From NCBI RefSeq assembly GCF_033366695.1, contig NZ_JAOBTQ010000001.1, forward strand, positions 1,736,001-1,800,000: a stretch of DNA of 64,000 nucleotides, written 5' to 3'. The translations under genes and the position numbers were made by a program. Under the pieces are notes generated by a model that saw nothing but the letters and a program-made list of their open reading frames with translations, was not told the DNA's origin and did no database searches. This stretch comes from Streptomyces sp. SCL15-4 (GTDB lineage Bacteria; Actinomycetota; Actinomycetes; Streptomycetales; Streptomycetaceae). Positions 57,565 to 64,000 of this stretch are shown here, piece by piece. Every line of letters starts with the position of its first letter. Position 1 is the stretch's first letter.

Positions 57565-58587
57565 ATGGATCTCGCGTTCCTGAGTCCACTGTACGAACAT
57601 CCGGGTTCCCGGGCCTCCGCATACGTCGGCCTGTCGACGCCGCGGCGGCGCTGGAGCGCGGCAGCGAGCCCTACGGACGCCCCCTCTTCGCCCACGACGG
57701 CGAGGTGGTCCTCCAGGTGTCGCTGACCCGGGCCCCGCCGTGGGGCCTCGTGCGCTGGGGCACGCTGCCGCACGTCACCCCGCTGCCGGACCTGGCCGGT
57801 GAGGACCCGGTGTCGCTGGTGGCGTACATCGACCGCGCCGGTGCCGAGTTCGAGCTGCGCAGCGCGGTGCTGCGGGAGGAGGCCGGGCAGGTCAGGGGCG
57901 GCCGGCAGTGGCCGATGCACCGGGCGCGGGCCTCCGGCTGGTCCGAGCGGCGCTTCCGGCTGGAGGCGGAGGACACCTGGGAGCACAACGCGCGGGAGGC
58001 CGCCGAGGCGCTCGCGGGCTGTCAGGCCGAGACCGGCGCCGACCTGCTGGTCCTGTGCGGCGGGGAGCGGGAGTGCCGGTCGGTGCGCGAGCGGCTGCCG
58101 GGGCACCTGCGGGACCGGGCGGTCCGGGCCGCGCACGGCGTGGGCAGCCGGCTGCTGCCGCGCGAGGTGGAGGAGGTCCGGGCCCGGCACGTACGGGAGC
58201 GGATCCTGGCCGAGGTGGAGCGCTACCACTCCGCCCGGACGCCCGGCGAGGAGCGGCGGGCGGCGGCCGTCGAGGGTGTGCCGTCACTGATCGAGGCGGC
58301 CCGCGGGCACCGGCTGGCCGAGCTGCTGGTCCTTCCGGGCGGGCCGGACACGCGGCGCGAGGTGCGGATCGGCGAGGACCCGGCCCGGCTGGCGGAGCGC
58401 CGTACGGAGCTGTCGGACCTGGGCGAGCGGCACGCCTGGCCGGCCCGTGCCGACGATGCGCTGGTGCGGGCGGCCGTGGTGACGGACGCGCCGGTCCTCT
58501 CGCTGGCGCCGGTGCGGGAGGAGACCGGCCGAAAGGTGCCGGCGGGCGGCATGGTGGCGCTGCTGCGCCGGCGGCAGCGGCCCGGCG
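57565..58587 (+). pseudogene. Frameshifted, internally deleted baeRF/Vms1-like gene
   Basis: A strong ribosome site (GGGAGGA) and ATG at 57565 start the family-like N-terminus MDLAFLSPLYEHPGSRASAY, but this frame stops at 57724-57726. From about 57633 a different frame carries the rest: ALERGSEPYGRPLFAHDGEV, PLPDLAGEDPVSLVAYIDR, EDTWEHNAREAAEALAGCQA, and VEGVPSLIEAARGHRLAELL. This matches the bacterial eRF1/Vms1-like (baeRF) proteins as I recall them, which have about 40 more residues between these parts. So a deletion with a net frame change has occurred at about 57620-57635. The second frame also lacks a stop and runs into the ABC-F gene on the other strand. Most likely a pseudogene; a shorter protein from an internal start is possible. 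Confidence 0.7.
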
Positions 58588-58610
58588 GCGGGCCCGGTTA
58601 CCGGGCCCGC
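58588..58610. terminator. Hairpin covering the ABC-F stop codon
   Basis: GCGGGCCCGG-TTA-CCGGGCCCGC is a perfect 10-bp stem with a 3-base loop. The TTA in the loop is the complement of the ABC-F gene's TAA stop (58600-58598), so the stop codon sits exactly in the loop of a palindrome shared by the two convergent genes. Confidence 0.75.
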
Positions 58611-60217
58611 TCGACCCGGCGTTCGTCCCAGACCGGTTCCGGAGTCTCGCGGACCCGGCCGTCACCGCCGAAGACCAGGAAGCGGTCGAAGGAGCGGGCG
58701 AACCAGCGGTCGTGGGTGACCGCGAGGACCGTGCCGTCGAACGCCTCCAGCCCTTCCTGGAGGGCCTCGGCGGACTCCAGGTCGAGGTTGTCGGTGGGCT
58801 CGTCCAGCAGCAGCGCGGTGGCGCCGGCCAGTTCCAGCAGCAGGATCTGGAAGCGGGCCTGCTGTCCTCCGGAGAGCCGGTCGAAGGTCTGCTCGGCCTG
58901 CTGGGTGAGTTCGTAGCGGCGCAGCCGGGACATGGCCGCGCCGCGGTCCTGGGCGTGTTCCTTCCAGAGGATGTCCAGGAGGGTGCGGCCCCTCAGTTCC
59001 GGGTGCGCGTGGGTCTGCGCGAAGTGGCCCGGGACGACGCGGGCGCCCAGCTTCCACTCCCCCGAGTGCGCGACGTCCTCGCCGGCCAGCAGCCGCAGGA
59101 AGTGGGACTTCCCGGAGCCGTTGGAGCCGAGGACGGCGACCCGTTCGCCGTAGAAGACCTCCAGGTCGAACGGCTTCATCAGGCCGGTCAGTTCCAGTCC
59201 CCGGCAGGTGACCGCCCGTACGCCGGTACGGCCGCCCTTCAGGCGCATGGTGATGTCCTGTTCGCGCGGCGGCTCCGGCGGCGGGCCCGCCTCCTCGAAC
59301 TTGCGCAGGCGGGTCTGGGCGGCGGCGTACCGGGAGGCCATCTCGTGGCTGACGGCGGCGGCCTGCCGGAGGTTCACCACCAGCTTCTTCAGCTGGGCGT
59401 GCTTCTCGTCCCAGCGGCGGCGCAACTCCTCGAAGCGGGCGAAGCGTTCACGGCGGGCCTCGTGGTAGGTGGCGAAGCCGGCGCCGTGCACCCAGGCGTC
59501 GGCGCCGGCCGGTCCGGGCTCCACGGAGACGATCTTCTCGGCGGCGCGGGCGAGGAGTTCACGGTCGTGGGAGACGAACAGGACCGTCTTGCGGGTCTCC
59601 TTGAGCTGCTCCTCCAGCCACCGCTTGCCGGGCACGTCGAGGTAGTTGTCCGGCTCGTCCAGCAGCAGCACCTCGTCGCTGCCGCGCAGCAGCGCCTCCA
59701 GCACCAGCCGCTTCTGCTCGCCGCCGGAGAGGGTGCGCACCTGGCGCCACTGGGCGCGTTCGTAGGGGACGCCGAGGGCGGCGGTGGTGCACATGTCCCA
59801 CAGGGTCTCGGCCTCGTAGCCGCGTACCTCGGCCCAGTCGGCGAGGGCCTGGGCGTAGCCGAGCTGGGCGGCCTCGTCGTCGACGGTCATCAGCGCGTGC
59901 TCGGCGGCGTCGACGGCCTTCGCCGCCTCCCGGATGCGGGGCGGCGCGACGGAGACCAGCAGGTCCCGCACGGTCGTCTCGTCCCGTACGGAGCCGACGA
60001 ACTGGCGCATCACGCCGAGACCGCCGCTGACGGTGACGGTGCCGCCGTGCGGTTTCAGCTCGCCGGAGATCAGCCTGAGCAGCGTGGTCTTGCCGGCGCC
60101 GTTCGGTCCGACCAGGGCGACGGCGGCGCCCTCGCCGACCCGGAAGGAGACATCGCCCAGCAGCGTCCTCCCGTCGGGGAGGTGGTATTCGAGGTGCGCT
60201 GCTTCCAGATGTCCCAT
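58598..60217 (-). CDS. ABC-F family ATP-binding protein
   Basis: Protein of 539 residues, ATG at 60217-60215 (MGHLEAAHLEYH). Upstream the frame stays open, but the family start is here. It has two ABC domains without membrane helices: Walker A VGPNGAGKTTLL and GSNGSGKSHFLRLL, signatures LSGGEQKRLVLEAL and LSGGQQARFQIL, Walker B LLLDEPDNYLD and LLLDEPTDNLD. Between them is the long charged linker (EARRERFARFEELRRRWDEK) that enters the ribosomal E/P site in ABC-F proteins. Such factors relieve ribosome stalling or protect against ribosome-targeting antibiotics. It resembles the general actinobacterial housekeeping-type ABC-F more than named resistance factors, which is a weak judgement. Confidence 0.92.
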   Translation of the reverse strand: MGHLEAAHLEYHLPDGRTLLGDVSFRVGEGAAVALVGPNGAGKTTLLRLISGELKPHGGTVTVSGGLGVMRQFVGSVRDETTVRDLLVSVAPPRIREAAKAVDAAEHALMTVDDEAAQLGYAQALADWAEVRGYEAETLWDMCTTAALGVPYERAQWRQVRTLSGGEQKRLVLEALLRGSDEVLLLDEPDNYLDVPGKRWLEEQLKETRKTVLFVSHDRELLARAAEKIVSVEPGPAGADAWVHGAGFATYHEARRERFARFEELRRRWDEKHAQLKKLVVNLRQAAAVSHEMASRYAAAQTRLRKFEEAGPPPEPPREQDITMRLKGGRTGVRAVTCRGLELTGLMKPFDLEVFYGERVAVLGSNGSGKSHFLRLLAGEDVAHSGEWKLGARVVPGHFAQTHAHPELRGRTLLDILWKEHAQDRGAAMSRLRRYELTQQAEQTFDRLSGGQQARFQILLLELAGATALLLDEPTDNLDLESAEALQEGLEAFDGTVLAVTHDRWFARSFDRFLVFGGDGRVRETPEPVWDERRVERAR

Positions 60218-60342
60218 GGGCAGGCATTCTGCGCGGCGCCCGGTCCCAGGGGCAAACGGATACTCGGGCGGGCGCCGGGCGCGCGTCCTTCGCCACGGCA
60301 GCGCTCGCGGCGGCCTCGGCGACCACCGCGTCGTCGGCGGCC

Positions 60343-60633
60343 CGGAGCCTCGCCGCTCTGCCCGGCGGGCATCCGCAGTCCGGTGAGCCCGGGCAGCGTT
60401 TCCAGGTCGCCGGCGGACGGCTCGCGGACGCCGTCCCGGACGATCACCTCCAGGCCGCGGGCTGCGGCCGTCCGCCGGGTGCGGACCGGCGTGGAGGCGT
60501 ACACGGCGTCGGTGTCCTCGGCGGCGAGCGCCCCGGGCAGCGCGGCGGCCCGTGCCGCGCCGAGCCCGGCCGGCGGACGCATCCGGGGGTTCGCCGCCGC
60601 GCGGCGCACAAGGAACGGGTCCTTCAGGGTAAC
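60343..60633 (-). pseudogene. Remnant of a histidine phosphatase gene
   Basis: In the 424-bp gap between the ABC-F gene and the PAP2/kinase gene, the minus strand keeps a readable piece of a phosphoglycerate-mutase-type histidine phosphatase: DPFLVRRAAANP, then LGAARAAALPGALAAEDTDA, VYASTPVRTRRTAAARGLEV, and VRDGVREPSAGDLE. The essential RHG motif reads VRR followed by a short segment, and the chain after SAGDLE turns into Arg/Gly-rich noise. There is no start codon with a ribosome site and no proper end. The middle matches the usual YASPLxRAxxTA and dglrExxxGxxE patterns, so this is a decayed gene, not chance. The remaining parts of 60218-60641 show nothing else. Confidence 0.65.
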
Positions 60634-60641
60634 CGCACCCC

Positions 60642-62141
60642 ATGAGCCCTGACCTGGACCTGACCGCCCCCGCGCAGTCCGCCGCCCGCGCCCCGCTGCG
60701 CCGTGCGCTCGACCTCGACGGCCGGCTGTTCGAGGCCGCCGCCGCCTGGCACTGGCCCGGCGCCGAGCGGGTGCTGCCCCGCCTGAGCCGCGCGGCGAAC
60801 CACGGTGTGCTGTGGTTCGCCACGGCCGCCGGCCTGGCCGCCGCCCGCACGCCACGGTCCCGCCGGGCCGCGGTGCGGGGGCTGGCCTCGCTCGGACTGG
60901 CCTCGCTGACGATCAACACGCTCGGCAAGCGTTCGGTGCGCCGGGCCCGGCCGGTGCTGGACCCCGTGCCGCTGGTGCGGCGGCTGAAGCGGCAGCCGAT
61001 CACCACCTCCTTCCCGTCCGGGCACGCGGCCTCGGCGGCGGCCTTCGCGACCGGGGTGGCGCTGGAGTCGCCGGCGTGGGGCGCGGCGGTGGCGCCGGTG
61101 GCGTTCTCGGTGGCGGCGTCCCGGGTCTACACCGGGGTGCACTTCCCGAGCGACGTGCTGGCCGGGGCGGCGCTCGGGGTGGGCGCCGCCTTCCTGGTCC
61201 GGCGGCTGGTGCCGGCCCGCACCCCGGTCCGGCAGTCGGCCCGGACGCGGGCCGAGGTGCCGGCGCTGCCCGAGGGCGAGGGCCTGGTGCTGGTCGCCAA
61301 CCGGGCCTCGGGAACGGCGGACCGGGTCGGCGGGCTGCGCGACGCGCTGCCGCTGGCGGAGATCGTGGAGTGCGCGCCGGAGGAGATCGGGGACGAGCTG
61401 GAGAAGGCGGCGGCCCGGGCGCGGGTGCTCGGGGTGTGCGGCGGCGACGGCACGGTCAACGCGGCGGCCCGGGTGGCGCTGCGGTACGGGCTGCCGCTCG
61501 CGGTGCTGCCGGGCGGCACGCTCAACCACTTCGCCTACGACCTGGGCGTGGAGGACGAACGCCTGCTGGCCCGCGCGGTCCGGCACGGCGAGGCGGTCCG
61601 GGTGGACGCGGGCCGGTTCGTGGCCGGTGACGGGGAGGGCCTGTTCCTGAACACGCTGAGCCTCGGCGTGTACCCGGAGCTGGTGCGGGCCCGGGACGGC
61701 TGGTCGCACCGGATCGGCGCCTGGCCGGCCGGGGTGCTCGGCGCGCTGCGGGTGCTGCGGGCCGGACGGCATCCGCTGGAGGTGGAGGTCGGCGGCGAAG
61801 CGCGGCCCCTGTGGCTGCTGTTCGTCGGCAACGGCGTCTACCACCGCATGGGGCTCTCCCCGGGCCGCCGGACCGATCTGGCGGACGGGCTGCTGGACGT
61901 GCGGGTGGCGCACGGTGGCCGCAGGCCCGCGCTGCGACTGCTCGCGGCGGCCGTCGCGGGCCCGCTGACCCGGTCGCCGGCGCACTCGGCGGTGCAGGTG
62001 AACCGGCTGCGGCTGACCGGGCTCGCCCCGGGCACCCCGCTCGCCTACGACGGCGAGGTCACGTCGGTGTCGGGCGAGGTGACGCTGGAGAAGCTGCCGG
62101 AGGCCCTGACGGTCTACCGCCCGCTCGGCCTCACCGGCTGA
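60642..62141 (+). CDS. PAP2 phosphatase fused to diacylglycerol/sphingosine-kinase-like domain
   Basis: Protein of 499 residues, ATG at 60642. The N-terminal half (about 50-190) is a membrane PAP2 phosphatase with all three motifs: KRSVRRARP (96-104), PSGHAASAAAFA (125-136) and SRVYTGVHFPSDVLAG (160-175). The C-terminal half (about 205-495) is a DAGK catalytic domain: LVLVANRASGTADRVG, GVCGGDGTVNAAARVAL (266-281), LPGGTLNHFAYDLG and LPLAYDG-type terminal motifs (LAYDGEVTSVSGEV). The fusion joins an enzyme removing phosphate from a lipid with one adding it. Homologous fusions are known in actinobacteria, but the lipid is not. It is divergent from the phosphatase remnant and the ABC-F gene. Confidence 0.93.
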   Translation: MSPDLDLTAPAQSAARAPLRRALDLDGRLFEAAAAWHWPGAERVLPRLSRAANHGVLWFATAAGLAAARTPRSRRAAVRGLASLGLASLTINTLGKRSVRRARPVLDPVPLVRRLKRQPITTSFPSGHAASAAAFATGVALESPAWGAAVAPVAFSVAASRVYTGVHFPSDVLAGAALGVGAAFLVRRLVPARTPVRQSARTRAEVPALPEGEGLVLVANRASGTADRVGGLRDALPLAEIVECAPEEIGDELEKAAARARVLGVCGGDGTVNAAARVALRYGLPLAVLPGGTLNHFAYDLGVEDERLLARAVRHGEAVRVDAGRFVAGDGEGLFLNTLSLGVYPELVRARDGWSHRIGAWPAGVLGALRVLRAGRHPLEVEVGGEARPLWLLFVGNGVYHRMGLSPGRRTDLADGLLDVRVAHGGRRPALRLLAAAVAGPLTRSPAHSAVQVNRLRLTGLAPGTPLAYDGEVTSVSGEVTLEKLPEALTVYRPLGLTG

Positions 62142-62176
62142 ACCTCCATCTCTGACCCACCGTCAGTCCGCATGGC

Positions 62177-62188
62177 GATACGCGTATC
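62177..62188. promoter_or_regulatory. Palindrome GATACGCGTATC
   Basis: A perfect 12-bp palindrome 86 bp before the methyltransferase start, with a related CATACGCGCGTACG at 62200-62213. The AT-rich stretch TATCTCATCATTC between them may include the promoter. No regulator gene is adjacent. Confidence 0.45.
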
Positions 62189-62274
62189 TCATCATTCGGC
62201 ATACGCGCGTACGGTGGGCCGGCAGCGGCGGACGGGTCCGGCCCGTCCGCCACGAGGGGTGAAGGGGTACGGCC

Positions 62275-63096
62275 ATGCCGAAGGCACAGGACACCGCCGT
62301 CTACACGCACGGGCACCACGAGTCGGTGCTGCGCTCGCACACCTGGCGGACCGCCGCCAACTCCGCGGGCTATCTGCTCGGCTCCCTGAAGCCCCACATG
62401 AGGATCCTGGACATCGGCTGCGGTCCGGGCACCATCACCGCCGACCTGGCGGAACTGGTGCCCGACGGGCATGTCACCGGCGTCGACCGGGCGCCCGGCG
62501 TCCTGGAGCAGGCCCGGGCCACCGCCGCCGGCCGGGGTCTGGCCAACGTCGACTTCGCGGTGGCCGACGTCCACGCCCTGGACTACCCCGACGACACCTT
62601 CTGCGTGGTCCACGCCCACCAGGTGCTCCAGCACGTGGGCGATCCGGTGCGGGCGCTGCGCGAGATGCTGCGGGTGACGAAGCCGAACGGGTTCATCGCC
62701 GTACGCGACGCGGACTACGCGGCGATGACCTGGTATCCGGCGGCGCCGGGGCTGGACGACTGGCTGGACCTGTACGAGCGGGTGGCCCGGGCCAACGGCG
62801 GCGAGCCCGACGCCGGGCGCCGGCTGAAGGCGTGGGCGCTGGCCGCCGGACTGACCGAGGTCACCGCGACCACCGGCACCTGGACGTTCGCCACCGCCGA
62901 GGAGCGGGCCTGGTGGAGCGGCCTGTGGGCCGACCGCACCCTGGCCTCCGCCTACGCCGACCGGGCGGTCGAAGGCGGCCACGCCACCCCGGAGCGGCTG
63001 CGCGCGGTGTCCGAGGCGTGGCGGGAGTGGGGCCGGCGGGAGGACGGCTGGTTCGCCGTGCTGCACGGGGAGATCCTGTGCCGTAAAGAAGCCTGA
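62275..63096 (+). CDS. SAM-dependent methyltransferase (type 11/UbiE-like)
   Basis: Protein of 273 residues, ATG at 62275 behind GAGGGGTGAAGGGG. Class I methyltransferase motifs: RILDIGCGPGTITADLAELV (43-62), HVTGVDRAPGVLEQAR, VDFAVADVHALDYPDDTF and EMLRVTKPNGFIAVRDADY. The C-terminal part (WWSGLWADRTLASAYADRAV) forms the acceptor lid. Its N-terminus (TAVYTHGHHESVLRSHTWRT) is typical of a widespread Streptomyces group of unknown substrate. It is transcribed alone with a palindromic promoter region. A small membrane-protein gene follows after 43 bp. Confidence 0.92.
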   Translation: MPKAQDTAVYTHGHHESVLRSHTWRTAANSAGYLLGSLKPHMRILDIGCGPGTITADLAELVPDGHVTGVDRAPGVLEQARATAAGRGLANVDFAVADVHALDYPDDTFCVVHAHQVLQHVGDPVRALREMLRVTKPNGFIAVRDADYAAMTWYPAAPGLDDWLDLYERVARANGGEPDAGRRLKAWALAAGLTEVTATTGTWTFATAEERAWWSGLWADRTLASAYADRAVEGGHATPERLRAVSEAWREWGRREDGWFAVLHGEILCRKEA

Positions 63097-63139
63097 TTCG
63101 CGGATTTCCGGCAAGACGCTCGGCAGGAGGTTTCACACT

Positions 63140-63310
63140 ATGGTTCCCATCCTGCTGGTACTGCTTCTGGCCGTTGTTCTCTTCGGCGCCGGATTCGCGG
63201 TGCAGATTCTCTGGTGGATCGCCCTGGCGGTACTGATCGTCTGGCTGCTGGGTTTCCTCGCCCGCGGCACGACGTCCGGCGGCGGCAGGGGGCGCTGGTA
63301 CCGGTGGTGA
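63140..63310 (+). CDS. 56-residue hydrophobic membrane protein (lmo0937/DUF5670-like)
   Basis: Small gene with ATG at 63140 and an excellent AGGAGG site nine bases upstream, ending in TGA at 63308-63310. The product is almost entirely two membrane helices (VPILLVLLLAVVLFGAGFAV and ILWWIALAVLIVWLLGFLA) with a Gly/Arg/Trp tail (GGGRGRWYRW). The WWIA-x-WLLGF pattern resembles the lmo0937/DUF5670 hydrophobic peptides found widely in bacteria and usually stress-induced. Function unknown. It lies convergent to the gas-vesicle genes, with only 21 bp between stop codons. Confidence 0.8.
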   Translation: MVPILLVLLLAVVLFGAGFAVQILWWIALAVLIVWLLGFLARGTTSGGGRGRWYRW

Positions 63311-63331
63311 CATGACGCCCCGGCCCGCACC

Positions 63332-63613
63332 CTAGTCGCGGGGCAGCAGCGGTCCGAGCGGCCCGAGGTCCAGGTTCAGGTCCTCGGGCCGCAGTCCGTA
63401 GCGGTCGCGCAGCTCGGCCATGCGCTCCTCCAGGAGCATGAGGGTGAGCCCGATGCGCTCCTCCTGCTCCTCGGTCAGCTCACCGGTGTCGAAGCGGCGC
63501 ACGGCCTGCCGTTCCATCAGCTGGCGCAGCAGTTCCACCACGGTCAGCACCAGTTTCACCAGGTCGCGCTCGACCGTGTCGGGTTCCAGGTCGAGCCGCT
63601 TGGGCGGGGTCAC
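63332..63613 (-). CDS. gvpK: Gas vesicle protein GvpK
   Basis: Protein of 93 residues from a GTG at 63613, which overlaps the stop of the preceding gvp gene by 4 nt. It is a complete GvpK: an N-terminal PKRLDLEPDTVERDLVKLVL, then the helix VELLRQLMERQAVRRFDTGE, LTEEQEERIGLTLMLLEERM and the terminal LRPEDLNLDLGPLGPLLP. GvpK is an essential accessory protein of gas-vesicle assembly with no enzymatic motif. It ends the block, so the operon runs leftwards from beyond the right edge. Streptomyces carry such clusters although visible vesicles have not generally been seen in them (recollection). Confidence 0.95.
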   Translation of the reverse strand: MTPPKRLDLEPDTVERDLVKLVLTVVELLRQLMERQAVRRFDTGELTEEQEERIGLTLMLLEERMAELRDRYGLRPEDLNLDLGPLGPLLPRD

Positions 63614-63825
63614 ACGACCTCCTCGGTGGGCTCGGGCGGCAGCGGGGGATCGAAGGGCGAGGGCACCGCCGCGTTGACGGAACTGATCAGCGCGTTCAGA
63701 TCGATGCGGACAAGGTCGACGTCCGCGATCCGCAGGGTGATGTCCCCGGTGATCACGACTCCGCCGGCCAGCAGCCGGTCGAGCAGGTCGACGAGCGCGA
63801 TCTCGCGCCGTTCGACGACGGTCAC
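63610..63825 (-). CDS. gvpS: Gas vesicle protein of the GvpA/J family (GvpS)
   Basis: Protein of 71 residues from a GTG at 63825 with GGAAG upstream, overlapping both neighbours. The core REIALVDLLDRLLAGGVVITGDITLRIADVDLVRIDLNALISSV (residues 7-50; e.g. ALVDLLDRLLAGGVVITGDI) is the conserved alpha-beta-beta-alpha motif of GvpA-type shell proteins. The chain ends in a Pro/Glu tail (PLPPEPTEEVV). By its place between a GvpL-like gene and gvpK it corresponds to GvpS of actinobacterial clusters, a minor vesicle protein. A longer frame upstream exists but is the tail of the neighbouring gene read in another phase. Confidence 0.88.
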   Translation of the reverse strand: MTVVERREIALVDLLDRLLAGGVVITGDITLRIADVDLVRIDLNALISSVNAAVPSPFDPPLPPEPTEEVV

Positions 63826-64000
63826 GTCACTTCCACCCCCGCATTCCCCGCATTCCCCGAATTCTCCGTATCCTCTGTGTTCCCGGTGTTCCCCGTGAAG
63901 GAATAGGCGGCCCACGGGCCGGTCAGTTCCACCCGGATTCCCGGAGCCTCGTCCTTCGTCCGGTCCACGAGTTCCACGAATTCCTCGGAGTGCGCCCGGG
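63822..64000 (-). CDS. gvpL: Gas vesicle protein GvpL/GvpF, C-terminal part
   Basis: The gene enters from the right edge; 59 codons and the TGA stop (63824-63822) are visible. The conserved end of GvpL/F proteins is clear: EEFVELVDRTKDEAPGIRVE and LTGPWAAYSF. It continues into an extra low-complexity tail of about 24 residues built from GN, EDT and NAG units (GNTGNTEDTENSGNAGNAG), encoded by a short tandem repeat. GvpF/L proteins bind nascent GvpA and line the growing vesicle. The stop overlaps the gvpS start (GTGA). Whether the protein is GvpL or GvpF cannot be told from this part; the position before gvpS and gvpK favours GvpL. Confidence 0.88.
   Translation of the reverse strand, partial: RAHSEEFVELVDRTKDEAPGIRVELTGPWAAYSFTGNTGNTEDTENSGNAGNAGVEVT
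63841..63895. repeat. Degenerate minisatellite in the gvpL 3' end
   Basis: Units of about nine bases, (G/A)CATTCCCC and variants (ATTCTCCGT, TGTTCCCGG), are repeated about six times, adding Asn-Ala/Thr-Gly tripeptides to the protein tail. Copy number may vary between strains. Confidence 0.75.

Noticed and set aside
54585..58229. A 1214-codon minus-strand frame
   Set aside because: It runs antisense to four well-supported genes and has low-complexity composition.

Overview
This is a 64-kb piece of a Streptomyces chromosome or that of a very close relative. The evidence is very high GC with strong G/C third positions, frequent GTG and TTG starts behind GGAGG-type ribosome sites, CebR boxes at cellulase genes, a GvpL-GvpS-GvpK gas-vesicle block, XRE/DUF5753 regulators and a narGHJI operon. 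I see no insertion sequence, integrase, CRISPR array or rRNA. There is one tRNA. From memory, the gene content (nar1, the cellulase cluster, gvp, oxalate genes) resembles the right arm of the S. coelicolor chromosome near SCO6500-SCO6600. I could not check that here.

Layout. 1-2.5 kb: a CUT1 sugar ABC transporter (binding protein, two permeases, the second cut by the window edge). 2.5-4.75 kb: an MFS exporter with its TetR-family regulator and duplicated operator-like boxes, then tRNA-Leu(GAG) with its own terminator. 5-14.6 kb: an oxalate/formyl-CoA island made of a ThDP-dependent oxalyl-CoA decarboxylase or 2-hydroxyacyl-CoA lyase, formyl-CoA:oxalate CoA-transferase, an NDP-forming acyl-CoA synthetase and an oxalate/formate antiporter. 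A GntR regulator, a lone KAS III and FdhD follow; FdhD would serve the formate dehydrogenase that removes the formate. 14.6-16.1 kb: MarR regulator and quinone oxidoreductase around twin palindromes. 16.2-20.2 kb: secreted sialidase, a bile-acid:sodium-symporter-family transporter whose gene tail overlaps it, and a divergent LysR. 20.4-26.5 kb: acyl-CoA synthetase, aldo-keto reductase, an ABM-domain protein, a secreted GH75 chitosanase with a CsnR-like palindrome, an SDR and a methyltransferase with a histidine-rich head.

26.6-34.8 kb is a plant-polysaccharide cluster: GH6 cellulase facing GH48 cellobiohydrolase across a promoter region with CebR boxes, then GH74 xyloglucanase. All three carry CBM2 cellulose-binding modules, so they would act together outside the cell. 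34.8-38.6 kb: a secreted or anchored DUF4352-like protein, methyltransferase, pterin dehydratase and two XRE regulators. 38.7-45.2 kb: a tightly coupled respiratory nitrate reductase operon closed by a perfect hairpin. 45.2-52.4 kb: OsmC, a membrane phosphodiesterase, a degenerate recombinase-like protein, two metallo-beta-lactamase-fold hydrolases, a DedA protein and an aminotransferase-fold protein that has lost its PLP lysine. 52.5-57.2 kb: a Gly/Asp-rich surface protein, pyruvate-oxidase-like enzyme, DUF2795 protein, an unknown membrane protein and a DJ-1/PfpI protein. 57.2-62.1 kb: a DUF6158-like protein, a frameshifted release-factor-like gene, an ABC-F ATPase, a phosphatase remnant and a PAP2/lipid-kinase fusion. 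62.2-64 kb: a methyltransferase, a 56-residue membrane peptide and the end of a gas-vesicle operon.

The most interesting items are the aminotransferase homologue without a PLP lysine, translationally coupled to a UlaG-like hydrolase; the ambiguous ThDP enzyme paired with a clear Frc; the two decayed genes flanking ABC-F; and several clean palindromes that assign regulators to targets.
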